From: Liopterus haemorrhoidalis
Lineage: Eukaryota; Arthropoda; Insecta; Coleoptera; Dytiscidae
Direction of reading: 5' to 3'
Assembly: GCA_963971575.1 (NCBI GenBank)
Contig: OZ020616.1
Coordinates: forward strand, 21,470,713 to 21,534,712
DNA: 64,000 nucleotides
Shown here in pieces: positions 35,401-45,031 of the stretch. The notes beneath the pieces were generated by a model. The model saw only the letters and a program-made list of their open reading frames with translations. It did no database searches and was not told the DNA's origin. The translations under genes and the position numbers were made by a program. The first letter of the stretch is position 1, and each line of letters begins with the position of its first letter.

Positions 35401-36274
35401 CCTATCTCTCTCGAGAAGAGATCAGAGAGTATTCGGTCTTGTTAGTAGTAACATCTAAGTAGTGGCATTCGTAGAGGGACTGGTTCGGCATTATGGTGGA
35501 CAACTCGGTTCTGTTTGTTTAACATTTTTATTTTGAATACATTTTAATTATCTTAACTAATTGTAAATTTTACTTTTAATAAATTTAATTTATTAATTTT
35601 AAACCGTCTTAACGAGTGTAAACTTTCCCCTTTAAGAACTTTAGTGAACAGCTTAAATCCAGACGCCTGTTCAGTCGGTTGGTAAGTACAAATACATATC
35701 ATTTAATTCACATATCGTAATGATGAGCCCTGGATAACACTCATGCCTACTAACCGAACTCCTTTAGACAGAAATCTCATTTAAGTTTGAGATTAGACGT
35801 AATATTATACCACAGGCTCGCTACCTAGTGGACAATAAATGGTACGTTATAAAGTAACATTACCGGTTCGCTACAACAACATTATCAATATGACGAAGAG
35901 CAACGACCAAGTGCAGTTACAGAAGACCCTTAATTTTCTTAAAGCCACAATTAGAAAAATATATTTGAATAAAAAGTAAATGTACTCATTACAAAATGCA
36001 ATTAATGTAAATCCAAAGAATTGTAACCTATGTAATTGTAAAATAGACGCTTATAACTGCACTCTGGTGCGTCTCTAATTATAAATAACAAAAAGTAAAA
36101 AATCTACTTACTTGTCACGACTTAATTTGCATTTAACATAAGTGTATTTGTTAAAATCACAAGTTATGCTTCGTCCGTCTAATGTACATTTGCAAGCATT
36201 ACACTCCATATATGAAAAAAGGCCTGGATATTCTTCACCAGGAACGCAATGAAATTTGTCCATTCCAGGCTGAA
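32419..36274 (-). CDS. Last two exons of a host gene with a pacifastin-like cysteine module (partial)
   Basis: Exon 36274-36112 has an acceptor (TTGTATTTAG) and a donor (GTAAGTAG) and encodes 53 residues. These include FHCVPGEEYPGLF, a CNACKC core and a C-D-x-N-K...C end. The spacing resembles the pacifastin light-chain inhibitor pattern (C..CNxCxC..G..C..C), though the final Cys spacing is longer. Terminal exon 32551-32419 has an acceptor (TTTACTGTTTAG), encodes 43 residues rich in Glu/Met and ends in TAG. The first exon leaves two bases and the second supplies one, so they join in phase across a 3.56-kb intron holding LINE debris. Upstream exons must lie to the right and were not found. If pacifastin-like, the product would be a secreted serine-protease inhibitor; this is inference. 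Confidence 0.5.
32700..33130. other. Non-coding intronic stretch with a possible hAT-type terminus
   Basis: caggggtaggcaac near 32726 resembles an hAT terminal repeat, but no partner end was seen. Otherwise AT-rich with no gene. Confidence 0.25.
33165..33290 (-). mobile_element. Short fragment of the I-like LINE ORF2
   Basis: The minus-strand reading SERRHLFNTYRRCPTKENM matches the linker after the endonuclease in the full-length LINE near 27760. It is isolated and in opposite orientation to the next fragment. Confidence 0.75.
33431..34965 (+). mobile_element. Decayed I-like LINE ORF2 fragment
   Basis: Plus-strand RT motifs in several frames: NTQCGFRKW, DITKAF, SNRKFRVHMKGHVSSVYEK, DNGVPQGSVLAVTLFLIAIN and FADD (about 33710-34110). 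A linker and the start of RNase H (TDGSSVDNKTGV) end at ~34965. It is truncated at both ends and belongs to the same clade as the LINE at 24718. Confidence 0.8.
34972..36105. other. Possible hAT-like terminus followed by AT-rich non-coding sequence
   Basis: cagtggcgcacccagg at 34973-34988 looks like an hAT-type terminal repeat and coincides with the end of LINE homology. The matching far end was not found. The rest of the interval has no gene I can recognise. Confidence 0.3.
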
Positions 36275-36545
36275 CTAAATACAAATTTACATTAAAAACT
36301 TGCTAAAGAAAACGTTTACCTAGTTTATATGAAAGGCGCATGACTATCTGCATATAATAAAATGAAGCCTTTTGAACCCAGTATCAAAAGGCTTCAAAAA
36401 TTGGATGACTCTGAAAGCTTCGTGTTTTACCGAATAATTATAATAAATAATTTCGTAAGGTACCACACAAAATGCTTCGCGTTTTCGGTGCCGCCTTTGG
36501 CGTTGAGTGATTCTCACATAAGCATTTTATGTGGATTCACGGTAA

Positions 36546-36678
36546 GTTCATCGAAAATCAATTCATCGAAAATCAATTCATCGAATATCAATTCATCGAA
36601 AATCAATTCATCGAAAATCAATTCATCGAAAATCAATTCATCGAATGATCAATTCATCGAATGATCAATTCATCGAAA
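36546..36678 (+). repeat. 15-bp tandem repeat, left arm
   Basis: Repeated ttcatcgaaaatcaa, with variants gaatatcaa and gaatgatcaa. Confidence 0.9.
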
Positions 36679-37089
36679 AAAAATATTTTGTAAATATTTG
36701 AGAGGAATGCCGATGGGATCGGAAAGCCAAAAAAGCAGTGGTCAATAAAAGTTGACAGACTACACTTATTAAATAACTATCATACTTGGTCTATTAATAA
36801 TTTTTAAATTTTCCATTCAGAAAATACGCCAGGTAAAAGATACCTGTTGGATTATTTTGAAATCGAACAGGGCTCCTTAGATCAGAAAAACCCGGTTAAT
36901 GGGATCATAAATGTACTTAATACACCCATTCTTAAAGGATTATAAAAATGGTATTTCCCCATCTGTTAAGTCTTAAGCGTTTTGAGTTATGTACATAGTT
37001 TTACTATTCATATTTACTATACCACACATGATTTGTTCAATGTACGGTGATTCTAAACAGGTGGCATTGTTATGTTAGTGTGAGTTTGT

Positions 37090-37345
37090 TTTGTCATTAA
37101 ACTAGATGATGGGTAGCTCGCTTCGCTCGGCTTCTTCTAACCAAACCCTTACTAACCTAACCTAACCTAAGATAGTGTTTTGACATTAAACTAGAAGATG
37201 GGTAGCTCGCTTCGCTCGGCTTCTTCTAACAAAACCCTTACTAACCTAACCTAACCTAAAATAGTGCTTTGTCCTTAAACTAGAAGATGGGTAACTCGCT
37301 CCGCTCGGTTTTAGACTTTTACTAACTAAACCTAACCTAATTACC
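37090..37345 (+). repeat. Three ~88-bp tandem units carrying CCTAA runs
   Basis: Each unit has attaaactagaagatgggta, then tcgcttcgctcggcttctt and ends with actaacctaacctaacc. The third unit is diverged. The CCTAA triplets resemble the insect telomere repeat but are too few to be a telomere. Confidence 0.85.
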
Positions 37346-37683
37346 TTGTTTTTAGGCGCATAGTACTTTATTTTCCCCCATATTAGCCCAATTAAAATGC
37401 GTATCATTGTGTATGAATTTATAAATATTAATTGCGTGCAATTGCCCATAACCTGTCTTATTAAACCTTATAAACAAAACATTTATTTCTTTTATTATAT
37501 AAGTTTTCTTATTATATTTCTTTATTTATATTCAAACACTAAGTCACTTTATTTACCTTTTTTTAAACCATATAAAAAAAATTACGCAATTATTTCTTAG
37601 TCTGTCTACTTTTATTGACCACTGCTCTTTTGACTTTCCGATGCCCTCGGCATGCCTCTCAAATATTTACAAAATATTTTTTT

Positions 37684-37830
37684 TCGATGAATTGATCATT
37701 CGATGAATTGATCATTCGATGAATTGATCATTCGATGAATTGATTTTCGATGAATTAATTTTCCATGAATTGATTTTCGATGAATTGATTTTCGATGAAT
37801 TGATATTCGATTAATTGATTTTCGATGAAC
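37684..37830 (-). repeat. 15-bp tandem repeat, right arm (inverted)
   Basis: About ten copies of cgatgaattgatttt or cgatgaattgatcatt, inverted relative to 36546-36678. Confidence 0.9.
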
Positions 37831-37945
37831 TCGTCGGTTACCTTTCATGTGGCATTTTCCTGGGTTAGCACAACGGGACATTCATACGTGTTGTTAGCAA
37901 TTGTCTGTACTACCAATGTTTACAAAGAAGTTCTAACTTAAATTA

Positions 37946-38054
37946 ATTGTCTAATGTATTGTTTTTAATATATAGTCTAGTCATTCAAATGGGCTGCGTT
38001 AGGCGCAAATAGCCTTTGTTGCTGTGCGCCAAAAATTTTAACTAATTAACTAAT
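37946..38054 (+). mobile_element. 5'-truncated I-like LINE 3' end
   Basis: It contains tgggctgcgttaggcgcaaa and gctgtgcgccaaaaattt, as in 21090-21150, ending in taactaattaactaa. The probable TSD ttaaatta is at 37938-37945 and 38055-38062. Confidence 0.8.
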
Positions 38055-38149
38055 TTAAATTATTTGTATAAGAAGCAGATATTAATACAATATTAAAACA
38101 AATAAATATATTTGAATGTAAAACGATTCGCAGCAACCAGTCTTGAACT

Positions 38150-38222
38150 GATTTCGAAATAGGCCCGATTTAAGCGGGCAACGTTTTTTTTTCCGGTAGC
38201 GAAGCAGCGGGTACACTGCTAG
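38150..38222 (+). mobile_element. Helitron-like 3' end of a second family
   Basis: It ends ctgctag at 38222, followed by T, and is preceded by ccggtagcgaagcagcggg, which can pair CCG with CGG. It resembles the end of copies A and B in layout, but no 290-bp monomers are present and the 5' end is not identified. Confidence 0.5.
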
Positions 38223-38313
38223 TAATATTATAAATGTATTGTAAATATACAACATGAAAAATGAACTTTGCCTGATATTTACGTATTACTAAATGTAACA
38301 TATAATAATAGTT

Positions 38314-38398
38314 GTTGCGACTATTCACGTCCAAATTAATTTGTAATTACCGTCTTTGGTAATTTTCAATTTCATTTTCGACGTAAATGGTCGCAACA
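38314..38398. repeat. Small palindromic MITE-like element
   Basis: gttgcgactattcacgtc at the left pairs with gacgtaaatggtcgcaac at the right, with an inner aattacc/ggtaatt stem. A diverged relative of the right half is at 61397-61465 (gcgactcaagtggtcgcaac). Confidence 0.6.
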
Positions 38399-38399
38399 T

Positions 38400-39110
38400 A
38401 TTTCATGTTTTTTGTTAGTACGAACCAATTCTAACATGAATTGTTTCGCTAAAAACGGAGATTTCTCGTTCAACCAGCAGGGAGAACAGACGTACATTCC
38501 TGCAGTTGAAACCGCTTTACGTTTTACAGCGTTTGTAAACGTATAAGCCTCTTTTAGTATTTTTCAGCTAGAAAAATACAATACAAGTGCATTAGTAGAC
38601 TCACGAGTTTGTACTTGATAAATAAGGCCGTGAGCCTGGTGTAGAGTGCTTGACGTTTTCAAAGACGAGGCTGATAGCCATTTTGTAAACGACAATTATC
38701 ACTTCACCAGTCAACGGGAGCAATCGTTTTTCCTACAAAAAAACCCGTTACGTTTTGCCGATTCAAGATTTTGACTCCACTTGAAAACGTAATTTTCAAG
38801 TATCTTTTAATATTTTTCATTCAGCAAAAATAATAGTGCGCTGTTCTTAGAGTATCATACGTTTAGGAGGTGCCAAACCGTTGTGACCCAATAGAAATCA
38901 ATCAATCCAAGGGTAGCTGTGCCAGTATTCTACAAACATCAGCTATTCCAGATGGAAGTTCTAATTTGGTATATAAAACCAGCAACTTTATCTGTATCCC
39001 ATGTTAAAAATCACTCTGTATTTCTCATACATAAGCGTGAGTACTGACTTGGATTCTCTTGATTATTGGAGTACCGTACAAATGTTCATACCTCCTTAAT
39101 CGCAATTAAA
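38400..39110. other. Non-coding stretch
   Basis: No open frame, repeat or splice-bounded exon that I can support. ggtatataaaacc near 38970 is TATA-like but leads to no gene. Confidence 0.4.
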
Positions 39111-39228
39111 TATCTCTATTTTTTTTTTTTATGGTGCCAATGTGGCCGCACTAAAGTGCGTCTTCTTTTCAGAGTTTTACCTCATTCTCTATGACATGTT
39201 GTAATTGATCATCTTATTGTTTTTTTTG

Positions 39229-41924
39229 TTAAGTCCAGATGATAGATTTTGGTCTTCTGTATTTCATACGGGTATTTTCTTTATATGATGATAGTATATT
39301 CTTTATCTCTTCATGTGGATGGTCTTCTAGTACTGTAAAGAATTTTGTCGCTCCTTCTTTAATATATTCCGTTATCTGTGGTATTTTAAAATCTCTGTGG
39401 ATTAGCGAATTTCTCAAAAACCAGGGTGCGGATACAACTAGTCTTAGTATTCGATTTTGTCTTCTTTGTAAAGATTTAATAGTCGACTCGCTTGCATGGC
39501 CCTATATTTGATATGCGTATAGCATATGTGGTCTTAATATAGTTGTGTATAATCGTAATTTATTTTTTATGCTCAATTTACTCCTTTTCCCTATAAGAGG
39601 CATCATTTTGTATATGATCCCCGATGAGGTGGCTCTTTTGTCCTTTATATGCGGCTTCCAGCTTAGTCTTCTATATAGTGTAACCCCAAGGTATTTTGTT
39701 GTATTTCTCTATGGTATTGTGGTATCGTTATATTTTATTGGTTCTGCTTGGCCCTGTCTTCTTCTACTGTAGTAAACTGCTTGGCTCTTCTCGGCGTTTA
39801 TACTAATCCACCACTTTGTGTACCAGCTGTGGAGTTGTTCGGCGGCGAATTGCTATCTTATATTTATCGTTTCTTGATGACTGGATTTAAATAATATTGC
39901 CACATCGTCTGCATACATCGCTAGTAACACTCCGTGGTTGATCTCTAGGTCGCTGCAGTAAACTAGAAATAGCAACGGGCTTAATAATGAGCCTTGTGGT
40001 ACTCCAGCCAACATTTCGCGCTTTTCAGATAGAGAGTCTAATATTCTTATTCTAAATTTCCTTTTCTTCAAATATGAGGCTACTAATTTAGTGAGATGTA
40101 AGGGGTAATGATTTGATATCATTTTATAAATCAACCCTTGGTGCCAGACTTTGTCGAAGGCCTTGGCTACATCGAGGAAAATCGCACCGGTATCCCGTTT
40201 TGTGTTAAAGCCCTCAGTTATATATTCTGTTACACGTAGAAGTTGGTGAGTCGTGGAGTATTGCTTCCGAAAACCATGTTGGTATTCGGGAATAATATTG
40301 TGCGAATCTGTATATTTCTGTAATCTTGTCAATATAATTTTTTCTACTACTTTCGCTACGTTGCTCAGTAAGCTAATGGGCCTGTAATTTTGTGGGAATT
40401 TTGGATCTTTTCCAGGCTTCGGTAGGACAACCACATTTTCGGTTTTCCATTCAGTCGGGAAGTGTCCAAGTCTCATGCAGGAGTTTGTGATGTTGCATAG
40501 AGCAGCTGCTGCTTTTGTCGGTAGTTTTCTGAGGGCTATATTTGGGATACTGTCAGGGCCTGGTGCTTTTCATGTATTTACATTTTTAAGCACTTGAAGG
40601 ACTTCTTCAGGTGTTGTGAAATCTATTTCCTCGTGGCAATGTTCTAATTGAAGTCGATTTTTTACAAATTTGAGGATACAGTTCACATGATCTGTGTCCA
40701 TATCTGTGTAATAATTTGGTGTGCATTGCAGTTCTATGCTGTCTGCAAAAGCCTCGGCCTTCTCAAAGTTGGAGTAAACTAAGCCATTTTCTCAATGAAT
40801 AGGTGGAAAATTAGATTTTTTGTATCTAAGGGCTTTTGATACTTTCCACATGATATTGGTGTCATCCTCCATACTGTCAATTGTGTCGTTCCATTTTTGG
40901 TTTTTAATTTCATTTCAATTCTGTACATCAGTGAATAGTACCTTCTTTTGGCATCCTGTGTTCTTGTGTGTTGCCATTCTTTTCTGGTTTTATTTCTATC
41001 TTTGATAAGATTTTGTAGCCATCTTGGTACTCCTAGTTTATTAGGAGGTCTATTTTCGATTTCTGTTGTGCAGTCGTAAATGGATTGTTTTATTTTATCA
41101 CACAAGTTGTTAGTGGCATTTTCAAGTTGTTCTTTATTTTGGATATTTGGAAGTGCGCCAATGGTATTAGCTAGCGACTCCGAAAAAGTTGTCCAGTCCG
41201 TTCTTTTGTGTCTTGGATTCTCACTGATTTTAGCTCTTGCATATACTTCTGCAATTACAGGCATATGATCCGAACTGAGGTCAGTGACAGAATCTTCCAT
41301 TTTGATTATTGCGTTTTTGCTAACACTGATGTCAAGCCAGTCTGGAGGAGCATCTGGTTTTATTCTGGGGTAGAAGTTTGGCGAGTTCGAAGATACTACA
41401 CTTAGTCCAGTTTTTGTGGCGTGATTTAATAATGTAGTTCCTCTTTTATTTTCTCTGCGACTATTCCATGTTGGATGTTTCGCATTAAAATCACCAGTGG
41501 CTATAGTAGGTATGCCAGTGTCAAATAGTATGTCTAGGTCAGATTCATGTAAAGTCTGTTCTGGTCTGTCATATACTGATATTATTCTTAATTCTTCGTC
41601 GTTTTCCATAGTAACTATGATAGAGTTTGCCTCGAGTTGTATGAGTCCTTCCACTCCCCCTTCATTATAGTGGGTAATATTATTTTTAATATATATGGCA
41701 GTACCGCCTCCTTCACCTCTCCGGTCTTGTCTGTAGCACTGGTAATTTTTTATTTTAACATCAAAACATGGGTTAAGGTGAGTCTCATTAATTGTGACAA
41801 TATCTATATCGTGTCTTTCTATAAATTCTTCTAATTCATTTCTTTTTGGCCGTGAGCTGTAGGCGTTCCAAAAACATAGTCTGAGTATCGCTGGTTTTGA
41901 TTTTGTAGTAAGGCTTTGGTTCAC
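39229..41924 (-). pseudogene. Jockey-type ORF2 (endonuclease + RT), broken
   Basis: Endonuclease 41924-40779 (CFWNAYSSRPKRNEL, INETHL, GDFNAKHPTWNS, SSDHMPVIAEV). RT about 40590-39850 (KAPGPDSIPNIALRK, YRPISLLSNVAKVVEK, GFRKQYSTTHQL, LDVAKAFDKVWH, LAGVPQGSLLSPLLF, YADD) and C-terminus to 39229 (APWFLRNSLIHRDFKIP). Frame breaks at ~40780 and ~39855 and in-frame stops near 40575 and in the C-terminal part make it non-functional. Confidence 0.82.
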
Positions 41925-43300
41925 TTTGAGTTACTCAAAACGTTTACTATGAGCTTCAGGCTCTCTGGGCTCACTGTCATTAATTTATTTAGTAGGCTCA
42001 GCAACATCGTTAGATGGTGAGTTGGTTGCTCGCCGCTTGACTGAGCTGGTTGCTCGTTTGTTGATTGGTTTTGCTGGTTGGTCGTTTTCTCGCTGTTACT
42101 TTGTGCTGCTTGGGAATAACTGAAACCCTGACGGACATGCTGAGATTCAATGCGGCGCTGTCGGGGTTCGGTATTCTCATTTAGGGCCATTCTCTTAGGA
42201 GATCCTTTAGGATGCATCTTACATCCTTTGTAGATTGCAGGGTGAGCCTCGCTGCAATTAGCGCATTTTGGTGGTGTTTGTTTTTTATCTTGGGGACATG
42301 ATTTTGATGGATGTTCCATGCCGCAACTAACGCAGCGGAAAGGCAATCTACAACAATTAGCTGCATGACCAAATCTTTGGCAGCGGTGACATTGCCCGGG
42401 CCCACTCTTTCTCCTCAGGGTTTCCACTGTAATTATTAAGTAAAGGAGTTTATTAAGATCGTATATGGCCCTTCCAGCTGCGTTATTTGTCAGCTCAACC
42501 TTCACAAGGGGTAAGTTTTTCTTTATTCCGTGTCTTTTAGATGTCATGCGTTGGACTGCTATTGTTGGGTATTGGAGTCTCGTCAATTCTTCAAGAATCT
42601 CTAATGATTCCTGGTTAGGGTCTACTCCTCTGATGACAACTTTTAGGTTTTGTCTTCAAAAAGAGGCAAGTGTGGTACTTTACACCCCTATTTTCAAGTT
42701 ATTTAGAGAACTTCCTATGTGCGTCGCTGGTGGCTGGGATAATCTTAAAATCGCCATTGCTAACGATTTTAGCTTCACTAATATCTGCTTTAATGGCGCG
42801 TATATCGTTCCATTTCATGCCTTTATTTGTCTGACTATTTATTAAGAGAGGAGTAATTCTTACCTTCTTCGCATTTTCAGTTGGTTGGATCTTGTCCTGT
42901 ACAATTTTATTAGTTTCCACAATTGAGTTCAAGTTTGAAGGAGTATTCGTTGCATCCTCCTCGCTGGAATCTTGACTCAAATCGCAGTCGTTAATTTTCT
43001 TACTTCGCTTTGAAGCGGTTTTACCTCTTCTACTTTTTCTTTTACCATTTTGAATGGTGAATTCTTCCCCTTCAGTTGAAGAAGGTTCAACTGATAAGGA
43101 TTCTTGCGAAACCAGTATCAATTAATTGAATTTCTTGTTTATTCCTTCTGTTCACAAGTATCGTCTTTATCGCAGTATCTATAATTCTATTCAGCTGCTC
43201 CATTTCTTCAGCAGTGAATTCGTTTTTCTGCACTATGGAGGTCTCTATGAGGGTGTCATAACCCCAGACATGGTGCCGGCCGACCTGCCTGCCATAAATG
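41921..43300 (-). pseudogene. Jockey-type ORF1 (gag-like, CCHC), broken
   Basis: Readable in pieces: an N-terminal acidic segment (NEFTAEEMEQLNRIID, ~43220-43150), then 43121-42699 in a shifted frame, then 42586-41921 with CCHC knuckles (CHRCQRFGHAANC, CVSCGMEHPSKSC, CANCSEAHPAIYKGC) and a Gln/Ser/Asn-rich tail. Confidence 0.75.
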
Positions 43301-43339
43301 ACAAAATCAGGTCAACATCACACGAGACTGATTCAAAAA

Positions 43340-44034
43340 ATTACTAAGAAAAATTTAAATGTTAAATTTTAGGTTATCTAAAAAATGACAAAATAACTGT
43401 CAAAGTTGTTAACTGTCCGGAGATCCGTCGTCAACTAAGCGTGAGTAACAATTTCATTTGAATACAAATTAACTGTCTATTTGTGCGTCACGCGGTTCTG
43501 TCATAGCTGCGTTGTCACTTGGTTTATTTATAATGAACTTAACCTAGATTCTAACTCTTTATATTTTGATATTTTTTGTATATTAGAATTAGTTAATTTA
43601 TGTTATATGTCTTTCCCGACTCTTGATAATACTAATTTAGTTATTGCAAATTTTGTTACGAATTTAATTCATAACATTTTGTATAATGTTATACTGTATT
43701 TTGGCAGTGACAATCCTTTGTAACTTGCATTTAATATTTAATCATTTATTAAGGGCTAACACTAGTAATACAGCTTATTACAGTTTAAGTGCAATGCTAT
43801 TTGCACTTTTTTTTGTCTAGTGAATATTATTTGTGTTCATGTATTATTCTTATTTGTAAATTATATGTAATTATCTGTCAACCGGGTTATCTGAATTACA
43901 CCTCGCTTCAATTTATTTGTGTTCTGCAACCGCATATTGCGCATGTATCCACGCTATATTTTGTTTATTAATTAATTCAACAATAATTTATCTTGTAGTA
44001 AATTTTACTGCAACAAATACTATTTACAATTTGT
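43340..44034. other. AT-rich non-coding stretch
   Basis: No gene or repeat that I can define. Confidence 0.4.
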
Positions 44035-44217
44035 TCGCGAGTTACTCAGAGCAGATCTTCGTTATCAACGGCTGGTTAGGGCTTCAAGAGGAGAATTTTA
44101 AGTTATTATTTCTCCAGAACCATTGTGTGGGTCCTTTCGAATACCTTTACTCATAGGGTCAACCAACCAATTGTCTTCGGGAATAACCCCCCGGAAAGAA
44201 ATATATCTAAACCCTGC
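44035..44217 (-). repeat. Dispersed repeat, copy 1
   Basis: Its reverse complement matches 60400-60590: both begin acaggcagggtt and share ggggttattc, gtaaaggtattcgaa, tggttctggag and ctgctctgagtaac. The family was not identified. An ORF over this stretch (44125-44481) is probably accidental. Confidence 0.65.
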
Positions 44218-45031
44218 CTGTCTTTTATTGTGTTTGTAAGTACATATCTGCTCTGGAGTAACGTGCCCTTATTTTCCCAATTTACCTGCAATACTACTGT
44301 AGGTCAAATAACCATTAATTATAATCATTGCAGAAACGTTTATTTGTCATCACGTGTGACGGGTTCTATGATCTCATTCGTAGACCAATGTAGCACCACG
44401 ACGCCAACGTCTCTTTCCCAAACGTACGCATCGGGCGCCACAATAGTTGTATTATGCACATATTTTTATTTATTTATTTGATTAACGAAATACATATTCC
44501 TCCTATATAAAATAAATCGCCACGGACGTCAAAAACATTTTTTTTTTTCGTGAATTATAGGTTTACTTTGCTTATCTATATAGACAAAAAAGCGGGCGAT
44601 TTCAAACATCCGACGAAACACGAAGATACGCTAATTCGTCCGAGTCATCCAATGCTATTCATTCAAATAGCTGCAGTAACATGCGCTCTACGCGTGTTCC
44701 AGGTAGTATACATTTTAATGGTTAGAACGTATCAAAAAACGTTCATTTATGTTATACTCTTAAGTGGGTTTTACACAATTTAATTTATTGATCAATTAAT
44801 TGAAAAAGTTGACATTCAATTAATTGATGTGTGTGAAGTGTACAAATTTGTCAATAAATTAATTAATAATATAATAATAATAATAATAATATTTATTTAT
44901 TGTCCACATACAATACATAATCATTAATGGACAGTCCATCAGATAAATTACAATAACATGACAAATGATAATTGATACACAGAAGTTATAAATTAAGTTC
45001 AAAAAATTCTTTAAAACTATACATTGGGTTT

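Larger units (their letters stand above)
36546..37830. mobile_element. Foldback-type element with tandem-repeat inverted arms
   Basis: Left arm 36546-36766 begins with about nine copies of a 15-bp unit (aattcatcgaaaatc), followed by unique sequence (tttgtaaatatttgagagg ... gcagtggtcaataaaag). The right arm 37601-37830 is its reverse complement, with the same unit inverted (37684-37830). About 830 bp lie between. Long inverted repeats built from short tandem repeats are the hallmark of Foldback/Galileo-like elements. No transposase in the middle. Confidence 0.75.
39117..43330 (-). mobile_element. Jockey-type LINE
   Basis: Minus-strand element with a poly(A) tail (T run at 39119-39131 on plus), ORF2 to the left and zinc-knuckle ORF1 to the right. 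The ORF1 stop and ORF2 start overlap (41921-41924). No RNase H is present, consistent with the Jockey clade. The 5' end is placed near 43330 from loss of readable ORF1. No TSD was confirmed. Confidence 0.8.

Noticed and set aside
34972..36100. Complete hAT element
   Set aside because: Only one terminus-like sequence; no partner end, TSD or transposase.
37150..37345. Telomere
   Set aside because: Only two or three CCTAA copies per 88-bp unit, far from a terminal tract.
36546..37830. CRISPR-like look of short regularly spaced repeats
   Set aside because: Units are head-to-tail 15-mers without unique spacers, inverted in a second arm; eukaryotic foldback arms.
37843..37909. Possible extra cysteine exon upstream of the pacifastin-like exon
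   Set aside because: Every frame between candidate splice sites has a stop or lacks matching phase.
42465..42845. 126-codon plus-strand ORF
   Set aside because: Antisense shadow of the Jockey-type ORF1.
44125..44481. 118-codon ORF with splice-like borders
   Set aside because: Overlaps the dispersed repeat shared with 60400-60590; no conserved protein features.
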